Assembly: GCA_947630845.1 (NCBI GenBank)
Contig: CANRJB010000012.1
Span: 1-64,000 of the forward strand
Origin: an uncultured Clostridia bacterium
GTDB taxonomy: Bacteria > Bacillota > Clostridia > Oscillospirales > Ruminococcaceae
Direction of reading: 5' to 3'
DNA length: 64,000 nt
Notes under the pieces: model-generated
The model's input: only the letters and a program-made list of their open reading frames with translations
Database searches by the model: none
What the model was told of the DNA's origin: nothing
Translations under genes and position numbers: made by a program
Part shown: positions 16,782 to 24,096 of the stretch, in pieces
Layout of the letters: the number at the start of each line of letters is the position of its first letter
Position numbering within the stretch: the first letter of the stretch is position 1

Positions 16782-18167
16782 ATGCCGAATATGTCCCAGA
16801 CAAAAGTAGCCATCCCGGAGCAGGATCCCAAGGTACGAGCACATAATTTTGAGGAAGTTACGCTTGGCTATACGGAAGAAATGGCACAGGAGGAAGCACA
16901 GCGCTGCCTGAACTGCAAGCATAAGCCCTGTGTATCGGGATGTCCTGTAGGTGTGCGGATCCCGGAATTTATTGAGAAGATCCGTGAGGGCAAATATGAA
17001 GATGCCTATGAGATCATCTGTTCTACAAACGGACTCCCGGCAGTCTGTGGAAGAGTCTGCCCACAGGAGCGGCAGTGTGAGAGCAAGTGTGTACGAGGCA
17101 TCAAAGGTGAACCGGTCGGCATCGGCAGATTGGAGCGTTTCACTGCCGATACCCACATGAAGAAGGGCAGCAATGCCGTCACTAAGCCTGATTCCAACGG
17201 TCACAAGGTTGCAGTTGTCGGAGGAGGTCCTGCCGGACTGACCTGTGCAGGCGATCTGGCACGATTGGGCTATGAGGTGACAGTGTTTGAAGCATTTCAT
17301 GTAGCTGGCGGCGTGCTGATGTACGGTATTCCGGAATTTCGTCTGCCGAAAGCAATTGTACAGAAGGAAATCGAGAACCTGAAGTCATTGGGCGTTACAA
17401 TCATGACGAACATGGTCATCGGCAAGGTGAGAAGCATTGATGAGCTGATGGAAGATGGTTTTGAAGCGGTCTTTGTCGGTTCTGGTGCAGGACTGCCGAG
17501 ATTCATGGGCATTGAGGGAGAAGGACTGGTCGGTGTCTGCTCTGCAAATGAATATCTTACAAGGATCAACCTTATGAAGGGCTACAAGGATGGCTATGAT
17601 ACACCTGTTTTGAAATCGAAAGCGGTAGCTGTTGTCGGTGGCGGCAATGTAGCAATGGATGCTGCACGCTGTGCCATGAGAATGGGTGCGGAGCATGTGT
17701 ATATTGTCTACCGCCGTTCCGAGGAGGAGATGCCTGCAAGAAAAGAAGAGGTACATCATGCCAAGGAAGAGGGCGTGGAGTTTCTGAATCTGAACAACCC
17801 CATCAGACTGCTCGGTGATGAGAATGGCAGAGTACGTGCGGCAGTCATCCAGAAAATGAAGTTGGGCGAACCGGACGAAAGCGGAAGAAGAAGTCCTGTT
17901 CCAATCGAAGGTTCTGAATATGAGCTTGCAGTGGACACAGTTATCATGTCCATCGGTACATCTCCGAATCCGCTTATCCGTACCACAACACATGGGCTTG
18001 AAGCAAATAAGCGTGGCTGCCTGATCGTCAACGAAGATATGCTCACCACAAAAACCGGTGTCTATGCCGGCGGCGATGCTGTAACGGGTGCAGCAACAGT
18101 CATCCTTGCCATGGGTGCAGGGAAACAGGCTGCAAAGTCAATTGATGCCTATATTCAGGGAAAGTAA
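16782..18167 (+). CDS. nfnB: NADH-dependent ferredoxin:NADP+ oxidoreductase, large subunit (GltA-like)
   Basis: A 461-residue flavoprotein of the glutamate-synthase small-subunit family. The N-terminal domain (residues about 30-110) binds two [4Fe-4S] clusters through CLNCKHKPCVSGCPVGV and the later CPQERQCESKC. Two Rossmann folds follow: FAD site VAVVGGGPAGLTCAGDLA (about residue 143) and NADPH site AVVGGGNVAMDAARCA (about residue 286). The C-terminal YAGGDAVTGAATVI is the second FAD motif. With nfnA just upstream it makes NfnAB. No glutamate synthase large subunit is nearby, so a role in glutamate synthesis is unlikely. Confidence 0.92.
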   Translation: MPNMSQTKVAIPEQDPKVRAHNFEEVTLGYTEEMAQEEAQRCLNCKHKPCVSGCPVGVRIPEFIEKIREGKYEDAYEIICSTNGLPAVCGRVCPQERQCESKCVRGIKGEPVGIGRLERFTADTHMKKGSNAVTKPDSNGHKVAVVGGGPAGLTCAGDLARLGYEVTVFEAFHVAGGVLMYGIPEFRLPKAIVQKEIENLKSLGVTIMTNMVIGKVRSIDELMEDGFEAVFVGSGAGLPRFMGIEGEGLVGVCSANEYLTRINLMKGYKDGYDTPVLKSKAVAVVGGGNVAMDAARCAMRMGAEHVYIVYRRSEEEMPARKEEVHHAKEEGVEFLNLNNPIRLLGDENGRVRAAVIQKMKLGEPDESGRRSPVPIEGSEYELAVDTVIMSIGTSPNPLIRTTTHGLEANKRGCLIVNEDMLTTKTGVYAGGDAVTGAATVILAMGAGKQAAKSIDAYIQGK

Positions 18168-18192
18168 GTCATTCTAAATGGAGGTAGGATTT

Positions 18193-18669
18193 ATGAAAAA
18201 AATGGTGACAGTGATCGGTTCACTTTCTGCTATGCTTTCCATTTGCTCCATGGGAATGCTGACCGCATTTGCTGAGGATGCTGCGGCAGCATCGGACACG
18301 GGAGCAGGTGCTACAGCAGGTGCTCTGTTCTCAACTCTTGGACTGCCGATCCTGTTGTTGGTGTTGTTATATTTTATCATGGTGCGCCCTCAGCAGAAGC
18401 AGGAAAAGGAAAAGCAACAGATGCAGCATAATTTACAGATCGGCGATGAAGTTGTGACGATCGGCGGCATCGTGGGGATCGTGCTGCGCATTGAGGAAGC
18501 AACGGAGACAGTCATTCTGGAAACCGGAAGTGATCGTCTGAAGATCCGTATGAAGCAGAATGCGATTGCCGAGAACATCACAGCGCAGGAGCAGGCAGAA
18601 GCAGAAAAAGCAGAGAAACAGAAAAAACGTATGGGCGCTATCAACACCGGTAAACCAAAGGATGAATAA
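18193..18669 (+). CDS. yajC: Preprotein translocase subunit YajC, with added N-terminal signal
   Basis: A 158-residue YajC, accessory to the SecDF-YajC part of the protein export channel. The core runs from the membrane helix at about residues 43-63 (LGLPILLLVLLYFIMV) through RPQQKQEKE and the KOW-like GDEVVTIGGIVGIV (about 80-95). In front is an unusual extension: MKKMVTVIGSLSAML..TAFAED looks like a cleavable signal peptide followed by an Ala/Gly-rich linker, which gives an extra N-terminal hydrophobic segment. The start at 18193 fits GGAGGT 7 bases before. It follows nfnB by 25 bases and precedes the TIGR04086-like/scfA/scfB genes, a neighbourhood common in Clostridia. Confidence 0.93.
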   Translation: MKKMVTVIGSLSAMLSICSMGMLTAFAEDAAAASDTGAGATAGALFSTLGLPILLLVLLYFIMVRPQQKQEKEKQQMQHNLQIGDEVVTIGGIVGIVLRIEEATETVILETGSDRLKIRMKQNAIAENITAQEQAEAEKAEKQKKRMGAINTGKPKDE

Positions 18670-18715
18670 TTGATCATACCATCTGCATACACTTATCTGA
18701 AAGGGTGTGGTGCGG

Positions 18716-19117
18716 ATGCGGCGGCATTGGAGGCCATGGAAATCGGCGGTATTCCGGTATCTTGCATCTGTCACAGAAGGGCTGTTTTGGATGGGATGTG
18801 GCGGACTGCTGCTATCTCTCATACTTTGGAAGGCAGGAATGCCTTCCTCTGTAGTGATGCGGCTGCTGACAGGACTGCTTTGGTGCATGGGAGCATTTCT
18901 CTCCGGCAGAAGGGCAGGGCTGCACGGAAGACATCATGGCATTGTGGCAGGACTGCTCTGCGGAGGGATGCTGTGCTTGACGATGCTGACAGGCGTGGCA
19001 TGGATGGGTGAAACGATGCACAGGACACATCTGCTGCGCATGGCAATGATCCTGCTTGCAGGAGCATGCGGTGGTATGATCGGCGTCAATACAAGGTTAT
19101 ACAAACCGCCGGATTGA
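18716..19117 (+). CDS. Small membrane protein, TIGR04086-like
   Basis: A membrane protein of about 133 residues with four hydrophobic segments (roughly residues 15-38, 42-62, 70-92, 102-122) and short basic loops. Its size, four-helix layout and position between yajC and the SCIFF peptide gene match the TIGR04086 family, which is found almost only in this setting in Clostridia. Function is unknown; a role in export or processing of the SCIFF peptide has not been shown. The ATG at 18716 has AAAGGG 10 bases before; GTG codons at 18707 and 18710 are possible alternatives. Confidence 0.75.
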   Translation: MRRHWRPWKSAVFRYLASVTEGLFWMGCGGLLLSLILWKAGMPSSVVMRLLTGLLWCMGAFLSGRRAGLHGRHHGIVAGLLCGGMLCLTMLTGVAWMGETMHRTHLLRMAMILLAGACGGMIGVNTRLYKPPD

Positions 19118-19144
19118 TTGAAGGATTTTTTTTGCAGATTCCTC

Positions 19145-19173
19145 TTGCATTCCGGCGAAAAGTATGCTATAAT
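19145..19173 (+). promoter_or_regulatory. Promoter of scfA
   Basis: TTGCAT at 19145-19150, 17-base spacer, TATAAT at 19168-19173, 33 bases before the scfA ATG. This gives the peptide gene its own promoter, separate from yajC. Confidence 0.8.
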
Positions 19174-19206
19174 AAAAGAAGTCTAATACATAGAGGGGTG
19201 AAACCT

Positions 19207-19353
19207 ATGAAGCACATCACGACCATCAACAAGGCAACTCTTAAGGAGAGCGCACAGAAGGGCGGCTGCGGCAATTGTCAGGCATCCTGTCAGTCTGCTT
19301 GCAAAACTTCCTGTACGGTTGCGAACCAGAAGTGTGAAAAAGAGGAAAAGTGA
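19207..19353 (+). CDS. scfA: SCIFF peptide precursor (six cysteines in forty-five residues)
   Basis: A 48-residue ribosomal peptide precursor. The leader MKHITTINKATLKESAQKGG is typical of SCIFF peptides, and the core has exactly six cysteines at residues 21, 24, 28, 32, 36 and 43, with Thr34 and Thr37 among them. In the studied family the partner radical SAM enzyme links a core cysteine sulfur to the alpha carbon of a threonine, making a thioether (sactipeptide-like) ring. The mature role of SCIFF peptides is unknown. AGAGGGG serves as ribosome site. It has its own promoter and terminator, so it can be made in excess over the maturase. Confidence 0.95.
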   Translation: MKHITTINKATLKESAQKGGCGNCQASCQSACKTSCTVANQKCEKEEK

Positions 19354-19362
19354 TCCTCATGC

Positions 19363-19389
19363 GCCCCACACGCTTTGTGTGGGGCTTTT
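19363..19389 (+). terminator. Terminator just after scfA
   Basis: GCCCCACAC (19363-19371) pairs perfectly with GTGTGGGGC (19377-19385), followed by TTTTC. Partial read-through would supply scfB. Confidence 0.9.
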
Positions 19390-19477
19390 CACGATAAAAT
19401 GAGAAATGGCAATAGAAGCTCTGGGTTGGTTGAATGCAGACAGCTTTTCAGAACCGAAAAGGAGCGAAGATCAGTAC

Positions 19478-19503
19478 AATGCCTCTGAGAGGGGGCATTT
19501 TCT
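19478..19503 (+). terminator. Second hairpin with T-run in the scfA-scfB gap
   Basis: AATGCCTCT (19478-19486), loop GAGA, GGGGGCATT (19491-19499), then TTTTCT. It stands about 20 bases before the scfB start and may act as an attenuator that keeps maturase levels low. The rest of the 19390-19477 gap holds no feature I recognise. Confidence 0.6.
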
Positions 19504-19523
19504 ATTAGAATAGGATGTGTGTT

Positions 19524-20891
19524 ATGATACATAAATATGAATTGAACGGGCTGTACATTGTGCTTGATATCAACAGCGGCGGCGTACATCTTGTGGACAA
19601 GCTGACATATGATCTGCTTGACTATGTTGAGCCACCATTTGCAGAGGAATGTCCGGAAGAAATCCTGAAGCAGATGCAGGACTATTCTCCGGAGGAGGTC
19701 AAAGAATGCTATGCAGAGCTTGCGGCACTGTGTGAGGAACGCATTCTCTTTTCGCCGGATGATTACGAGAAATTTGCAAAATATACCGTTCCCTCTCCCA
19801 TCAAAGCGATGTGCCTTCACATTTCACATGACTGCAATCTGCGGTGTGAATACTGCTTTGCATCCACAGGTGATTTCGGGACAGGGAGAAAGCTGATGTC
19901 GGTGGAGACGGGAAAGAAAGCGATCGACTTCCTGCTGGAACATTCTGGCGACCGGAAGAATCTGGAACTTGACTTTTTCGGTGGTGAGCCGCTGATGAAT
20001 TTTGATGCTGTCAAAGAAATTGTAAAATATGCACGCAGCCGGGAATCAGAATTCGGCAAGCGTTTCCGCTTTACCATCACGACCAACGGTATTCTGCTGG
20101 ATGATGATAAGACGGACTTCATTAACCGTGAAATGTCCAATGTTGTCCTCTCCATTGACGGACGCAAGGAAGTCAATGACCGGATGCGTCCCTCACCGAA
20201 CGGCAGCGGTTCTTACGACATCATTCTGCCGAAATTTAAGAAACTTGTGGATGCACGCAGCAGTGACAAGGATTGGTATGTGCGTGGGACTTTCACAAAG
20301 TACAATCTTGACTTTGCAGCGGATGTGTTCAGCCTGTACGAGGCAGGATTTGACCAGATCTCGGTTGAGCCTGTCGTTGCTGATCCGAAGCTGCCCTATG
20401 CGTTGACAGAAGAGGACATCCCGACTGTCTGTGCGGAGTATGAAAATTTGGCAAAACGTCTGCTTGCCCACGATAAAGAAGGGAAACACTTCAATTTTTT
20501 CCACTTCAAGATCGATCTTGATCAGGGTCCATGTGCCATCAAGCGTCTGCGTGGCTGTGGCTGCGGCAATGAGTACGTTGCCATTACGCCGGACGGGGAT
20601 ATTTACCCATGTCACCAATTTGTCGGAATCGAAGAATATAAAATGGGTAACCTTGACGAAGGTACATTTGACATGGAAAAAAAGCAGTACTTTGCAGAAG
20701 CACACATCTACAACAAGCCGAAATGTCGTGACTGCTGGGCAAAGTTCTATTGCAGCGGCGGATGCAATGCCAATAACTACCAATATCAGGGTGACATTCA
20801 CAATGCCCATGACCTTTCCTGTGAATTTGAGCGCAAACGTGTGGAGTGTGCCATCATGATACAAGCAGTCAAGATGTTGGAGAAGGCATGA
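19524..20891 (+). CDS. scfB: Radical SAM SCIFF peptide maturase
   Basis: A 455-residue radical SAM/SPASM enzyme that forms the thioether link in the SCIFF peptide encoded 170 bases upstream. The N-terminal part (residues about 1-90; HKYELNGLYIVLDINSGGVH) is the family-specific peptide-recognition region. The radical SAM [4Fe-4S] motif is Cys104, Cys108, Cys111 (CNLRCEYC), with GGEP near residue 155. The C-terminal SPASM domain holds two auxiliary clusters through cysteines in CAIKRLRGCGCGNEY, PDGDIYPCHQ, and CRDCWAKFYCSGGC. The ATG at 19524 fits the usual family start; an in-frame ATG at 19515 is less likely. Its stop overlaps the following peptidase gene by 4 bases. Confidence 0.96.
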   Translation: MIHKYELNGLYIVLDINSGGVHLVDKLTYDLLDYVEPPFAEECPEEILKQMQDYSPEEVKECYAELAALCEERILFSPDDYEKFAKYTVPSPIKAMCLHISHDCNLRCEYCFASTGDFGTGRKLMSVETGKKAIDFLLEHSGDRKNLELDFFGGEPLMNFDAVKEIVKYARSRESEFGKRFRFTITTNGILLDDDKTDFINREMSNVVLSIDGRKEVNDRMRPSPNGSGSYDIILPKFKKLVDARSSDKDWYVRGTFTKYNLDFAADVFSLYEAGFDQISVEPVVADPKLPYALTEEDIPTVCAEYENLAKRLLAHDKEGKHFNFFHFKIDLDQGPCAIKRLRGCGCGNEYVAITPDGDIYPCHQFVGIEEYKMGNLDEGTFDMEKKQYFAEAHIYNKPKCRDCWAKFYCSGGCNANNYQYQGDIHNAHDLSCEFERKRVECAIMIQAVKMLEKA

Positions 20892-21574
20892 AAGAATTTC
20901 AATACAATGCGAAGATCTACCCTGTACAGCTTGAACGGAAAAAGGTTAAAAATGTCAATCTCCGTGTCCGTTCGGATGGTGTGATCCTGATTTCTGCGCC
21001 TCCATCGGTTTCTGAAGCATACATCCATGAATGTCTGATGAAACATGCGCCGAAGTTTTCTGCTGCGATAGACCGGATACAGGAAAGTATTTCACAGAAA
21101 TATGCTGATGGTGCGCAGCTCCCCTATCTTGGCAGAACTCTGCGGATATGCTGTATTGCTGCACCCTGCCGGACGGTGCTTTCCGGAGACACACTCCGTT
21201 TGTTCGCAAGAAATGCAGAGGAAACAGAATTTGCTGTGAAACGTTGGTATGCGGATGAATGTTTAAACCTGTGCAAGAAGCTCAACCCGGAGATCATCAA
21301 AGCCTTCCGGGAAGCAGGCTATTCTGTACCGGCTGCAAGGATTGAAATCAAAGAAATGACCTCACGCTGGGGAAGCTGCACCGCAGACAGGGGGCGTATC
21401 TCCATCAATGTGAAACTGATGCAGTATCCGGAAGGATGCATCCGGAGTGTGTTTTATCATGAATATGCGCATTTTATACATCAGGATCACAGCAAGGAAT
21501 TTTATGCAGTCGTCCGTCGCATGATGCCGGACTATGACCATTGGGACAGAATATTGAAGGGAAAAGGTGATTGA
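20888..21574 (+). CDS. YgjP-like (DUF45/WLM) zinc metallopeptidase
   Basis: A 228-residue protein of the YgjP/M48-related family. It has the zinc-protease motif HEYAH (residues about 196-200, in VFYHEYAHFIHQDHSKEFY) preceded by the family-typical TSRWGSCTADRGRISIN (about 158-174). The protein is predicted to be cytosolic. Its substrate is unknown; family members are scattered through bacteria, often next to unrelated genes. It overlaps scfB by 4 bases (ATGA), so it is translationally coupled to the SCIFF maturase. That makes it tempting as a leader peptidase, but this is only inference from position. The barnase gene starts one base after its stop codon. Confidence 0.88.
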   Translation: MKEFQYNAKIYPVQLERKKVKNVNLRVRSDGVILISAPPSVSEAYIHECLMKHAPKFSAAIDRIQESISQKYADGAQLPYLGRTLRICCIAAPCRTVLSGDTLRLFARNAEETEFAVKRWYADECLNLCKKLNPEIIKAFREAGYSVPAARIEIKEMTSRWGSCTADRGRISINVKLMQYPEGCIRSVFYHEYAHFIHQDHSKEFYAVVRRMMPDYDHWDRILKGKGD

Positions 21575-21575
21575 C

Positions 21576-22166
21576 ATGATACGGAAGCTGACTGCTGTCT
21601 GGCTGCTTATATGTATGGTGCTATGTCTGTGTGGATGTGATGCGGCAGAGCTGTCATCCGAAATAGATACCAGCATACTCATTACGGAGACAGAACCATT
21701 ACCGGCAGAAACCACTGCACCAGAAACAGAACTGACTTCTACATCAGAAATGCAGCCATCTGATACGACAGCAGAAGCATCAGAAACTTTTGTTCTGACT
21801 ACAGCGCCAGAGGATACTGCATTGCCGCCGTCTGTTGAAAAGGACGGCAGTTACACCACACCGGAAGATGTGGCAGAATACATCCACACCTTTGGCACAT
21901 TGCCTGCAAATTTTATTACGAAGAAAGAGGCACAGGCACTCGGTTGGGACAGCAGCAAGGGCAATCTGTGGGACGTTGCTCCGGGTATGAGCATCGGCGG
22001 TGACCATTTTGGTAATTACGAGGGTCTGCTGCCGGAAGGGGACTACCACGAATGTGATGTCAACTATGCGGGCGGCTACCGGGGAGCAGAACGCATCATC
22101 TATGATGACGACGGGAGCATCTGGTACACGAACGACCATTATAAGAGCTTCGAGCAGCTTTATTGA
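21576..22166 (+). CDS. Surface lipoprotein with barnase-type ribonuclease domain
   Basis: A 196-residue predicted lipoprotein. The signal ends in a lipobox (LCGC, lipidated Cys21), then a Ser/Thr/Glu/Pro-rich linker (residues about 25-90) reaches to a barnase/N1 guanyl-specific RNase domain (about 92-196). The catalytic set of barnase is intact by alignment from memory: Lys116 (ITKKEAQALGW), Glu159 (YHECDVNY), Arg169 and Arg173 (YRGAER) and His188 (TNDHYKSF). It would cut RNA 3' of G outside the cell, or as a toxin if it reaches cytoplasm. A barstar gene follows 11 bases later. Barnases are usually freely secreted; a lipid anchor plus linker is unusual. Start at 21576 chosen from AAAGG and the lipobox. 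Confidence 0.92.
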   Translation: MIRKLTAVWLLICMVLCLCGCDAAELSSEIDTSILITETEPLPAETTAPETELTSTSEMQPSDTTAEASETFVLTTAPEDTALPPSVEKDGSYTTPEDVAEYIHTFGTLPANFITKKEAQALGWDSSKGNLWDVAPGMSIGGDHFGNYEGLLPEGDYHECDVNYAGGYRGAERIIYDDDGSIWYTNDHYKSFEQLY

Positions 22167-22177
22167 GGGGGATTTCA

Positions 22178-22441
22178 ATGATACAGGTCTATGAACTGGA
22201 TGGTAAGCAGCTCCGCACGCCGGCGGAAGCACACCCTTATCTGGCACAGACGCTCAGTTTTCCGTTATATTACGGGAATAATGCAGATGCACTGCATGAC
22301 TGTCTGAGGGAGCTGACGACGGAAACGATGCTTTTTGTCACATCGGCAGATAAAGTAGATGCCTCTATTCTACGTGTGCTGACGGATTCGCAGGCAGAGA
22401 ATCCGATGCTGACAGTTTTTTTAGAAGGAGAAGAAGAATGA
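22178..22441 (+). CDS. Barstar-family ribonuclease inhibitor
   Basis: An 87-residue cytosolic protein of the barstar family that should bind and block the barnase domain encoded just upstream. Like barstar it has the YYGxNxDALxDCL helix (residues about 31-43); the two aspartates that plug the barnase active site align as Asp37 and Asp41. Barstar Trp38 is replaced by His40. The beta strand LTVFLEGEEE closes the fold. GAGGGGG precedes the ATG at 22178. The stop overlaps the next lipoprotein gene by 4 bases. It protects against RNase that has not been exported or has been taken up. Confidence 0.93.
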   Translation: MIQVYELDGKQLRTPAEAHPYLAQTLSFPLYYGNNADALHDCLRELTTETMLFVTSADKVDASILRVLTDSQAENPMLTVFLEGEEE

Positions 22442-23079
22442 ACAGAATAGGCTCTGTTTTGATAATGCTGTCGATGCTGTTCTGTCTTACCGGATGCGGT
22501 GGATTGGATGATCCGGACTATGGCGGCGGTTCCGTATTCAATGAACTTGGCGGTGAGATACAGGCAGATGACGACAGCAGTGCAGAGATCCCCGAGGGGG
22601 CGATCACAGATGCTGCCGGTGAATTTTACTATGCCGGAAAGCTCCAGCAGGGGGGCGATGATGAAAACGGCTACATTCAGGTACCGCTTGGCTATGTGGA
22701 TTTTCAGGATGAGGATGTTGAGGGATTGACACAGTATTCCGATGTGGCAGGCAAGAATATTATCACACTGGATTATTATGAGGGGATGAATTATCAGTTA
22801 GTTGCGGAGAATATGCGCAGCTATCTCCAGTCAGATGATACAATATTCGATTTGCAGGGAGCGACTACGACAGTAGGAAACTGCAATGCGCTCCAGATAT
22901 ACGGACATTATGACGATGGTTACTTTATTGTGATCTGGTTTATCGAAGATCCGGAGGATACGGACAGCTCCTATTATCTGGCGATGGAATTTGACTCTGA
23001 TCACTCCTATCTGGTTGCTTGCTCCTCAACCTTCCAGACAAAGGAGCAATACCATGACGTTCAAACCGGAACTGAATAA
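22438..23079 (+). CDS. Lipoprotein of unknown function, coupled to barstar
   Basis: A 213-residue predicted lipoprotein: signal with lipobox LTGC (lipidated Cys about residue 20), then an acidic, Gly/Asp-rich region (GGLDDPDYGGG) and a C-terminal domain of about 150 residues with alternating strands (GYIQVPLGYVDFQDED, YDDGYFIVIWFIED). This outline recalls small solute-binding or PsbP-like domains, but I cannot name the family. It overlaps barstar by 4 bases and is thus translationally coupled to the barnase/barstar pair, which suggests a shared surface role. No terminator is evident after it; a 79-base gap precedes the AraC gene. Confidence 0.75.
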   Translation: MNRIGSVLIMLSMLFCLTGCGGLDDPDYGGGSVFNELGGEIQADDDSSAEIPEGAITDAAGEFYYAGKLQQGGDDENGYIQVPLGYVDFQDEDVEGLTQYSDVAGKNIITLDYYEGMNYQLVAENMRSYLQSDDTIFDLQGATTTVGNCNALQIYGHYDDGYFIVIWFIEDPEDTDSSYYLAMEFDSDHSYLVACSSTFQTKEQYHDVQTGTE

Positions 23080-23158
23080 CAATCCTCACATTTTTGTGCA
23101 GAAAATGCGAGGACAAGTGTTCCGGAATGTGTTATGATTGTAATCAGAGGTGATGAAA

Positions 23159-23998
23159 ATGGAGTGGGTAGACAGGCTGAATGCAGCGATCCGCTATATT
23201 GAGGAGCATCTGACAGATGAGATCGACTATGAACAGCTCGGACAGATCGCCTGCTGTTCCTCATATCATTTCCAGAGAATGTTCGGCTATCTGGCAGGTG
23301 TGACACTTTCGGAATACATCCGCAAAAGAAGAATGTCTCTTGCGGCAGTGGACTTACAGAACGGCAATGAAAAAATTATTGACATTGCTCAGAAATACGG
23401 TTATAGTTCTCCGACGGCATTCAACCGTGCATTTCAGAGTGTGCATGGCATTGCGCCGTCTGCGGTACAGAGCGGCATTACACTCACTTCATTCCCAGCC
23501 ATGACCTTCACACTTTCAATTAAAGGGGAAATAGAAATGAACTATCGTATTGAAACGAAGGCAGCATTCCGTATTGTGGGGATATCTGTCCCGATTGCAA
23601 AGGAGATGGAGAAGAATTTTGCAGCAATTCCGGAAAAATGGGATGCAGCAGCACATGACGGCACGATTGAAAGACTTGTATTCCTGAATGACGTAGAGCC
23701 GGAAGGTATTCTCGGACTTTGTGTGACAGATGACGAGAATTGGCGATATTACATCGCCACAGCAAGCACACAGAAGAAAGAGGAGCTGGAGGAGTACTTT
23801 GTCCCTGCTGCACAGTGGGCAATTTTTGAGGGCAGCGGTTCGGTGCAGTCATTGCAGGAGCTGGAGCAGCGTGTGCTGACAGAATGGCTTCCCTCAAGCG
23901 GATATGAATATGGAAATGCACCGGATATTGAGGTATATTATGAATTGAACCCCGAACATGCCAGATATGCATTCTGGATTCCCGTTGTGAAAAAATAA
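23159..23998 (+). CDS. AraC-family regulator with GyrI-like effector domain
   Basis: A 279-residue transcription regulator. Two AraC-type helix-turn-helix motifs occupy residues about 8-105 (EHLTDEIDYEQLGQIACCS and the family signature IAQKYGYSSPTAFNRAFQ). The C-terminal part (about 120-279, from EMNYRIETKAAFRIVGIS) is a GyrI-like/Bacterial transcription activator effector domain, which in relatives such as Rob-like and BmrR-like proteins binds small hydrophobic compounds. Ligand and targets are unknown. The start at 23159 is chosen because AGAGGTGA precedes it and the family starts with MEW-like residues; GTG 23150 and ATG 23153 are alternatives. Confidence 0.92.
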   Translation: MEWVDRLNAAIRYIEEHLTDEIDYEQLGQIACCSSYHFQRMFGYLAGVTLSEYIRKRRMSLAAVDLQNGNEKIIDIAQKYGYSSPTAFNRAFQSVHGIAPSAVQSGITLTSFPAMTFTLSIKGEIEMNYRIETKAAFRIVGISVPIAKEMEKNFAAIPEKWDAAAHDGTIERLVFLNDVEPEGILGLCVTDDENWRYYIATASTQKKEELEEYFVPAAQWAIFEGSGSVQSLQELEQRVLTEWLPSSGYEYGNAPDIEVYYELNPEHARYAFWIPVVKK

Positions 23999-24031
23999 GT
24001 AAGCTGTCCTTCGTCAGGAAGGGCAGCTTAC
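23999..24031 (+). terminator. Hairpin directly after the AraC gene
   Basis: GTAAGCTGTCCTTC (23999-24012), loop GTCAG, GAAGGGCAGCTTAC (24018-24031): 14 base pairs with one G-U. The T run after it is weak (CTGTTTCT), but the stem begins one base after the stop codon. Confidence 0.7.
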
Positions 24032-24055
24032 CTGTTTCTCTGCGCAACATGCATT

Positions 24056-24089
24056 TCCTGACAATCTGATGTCTATCAGATTGTCAGGG
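24056..24089. terminator. Perfect 15-bp inverted repeat between convergent genes
   Basis: TCCTGACAATCTGAT (24056-24070) and ATCAGATTGTCAGGA (24075-24089) around GTCT. It lies 7 bases beyond the stop of the minus-strand dockerin gene. T-rich sequence follows on the plus side (TTAGTATTATTTTT). It shares the core TTTCCTGACAA..TTGTCAGGA with the addA terminator at 35474-35503. Confidence 0.65.
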
Positions 24090-24096
24090 ATTAGTA

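Noticed and set aside
15935-18167. Reading nfnA as PyrK and nfnB as glutamate synthase small subunit
   Set aside because: No pyrD and no glutamate synthase large-subunit gene is nearby; the adjacent pair with these iron-sulfur motifs is the NfnAB/SudAB arrangement.
23080-23158. Promoter for the AraC gene (TATGAT near 23133)
   Set aside because: No acceptable -35 element at the right distance; not strong enough to list.
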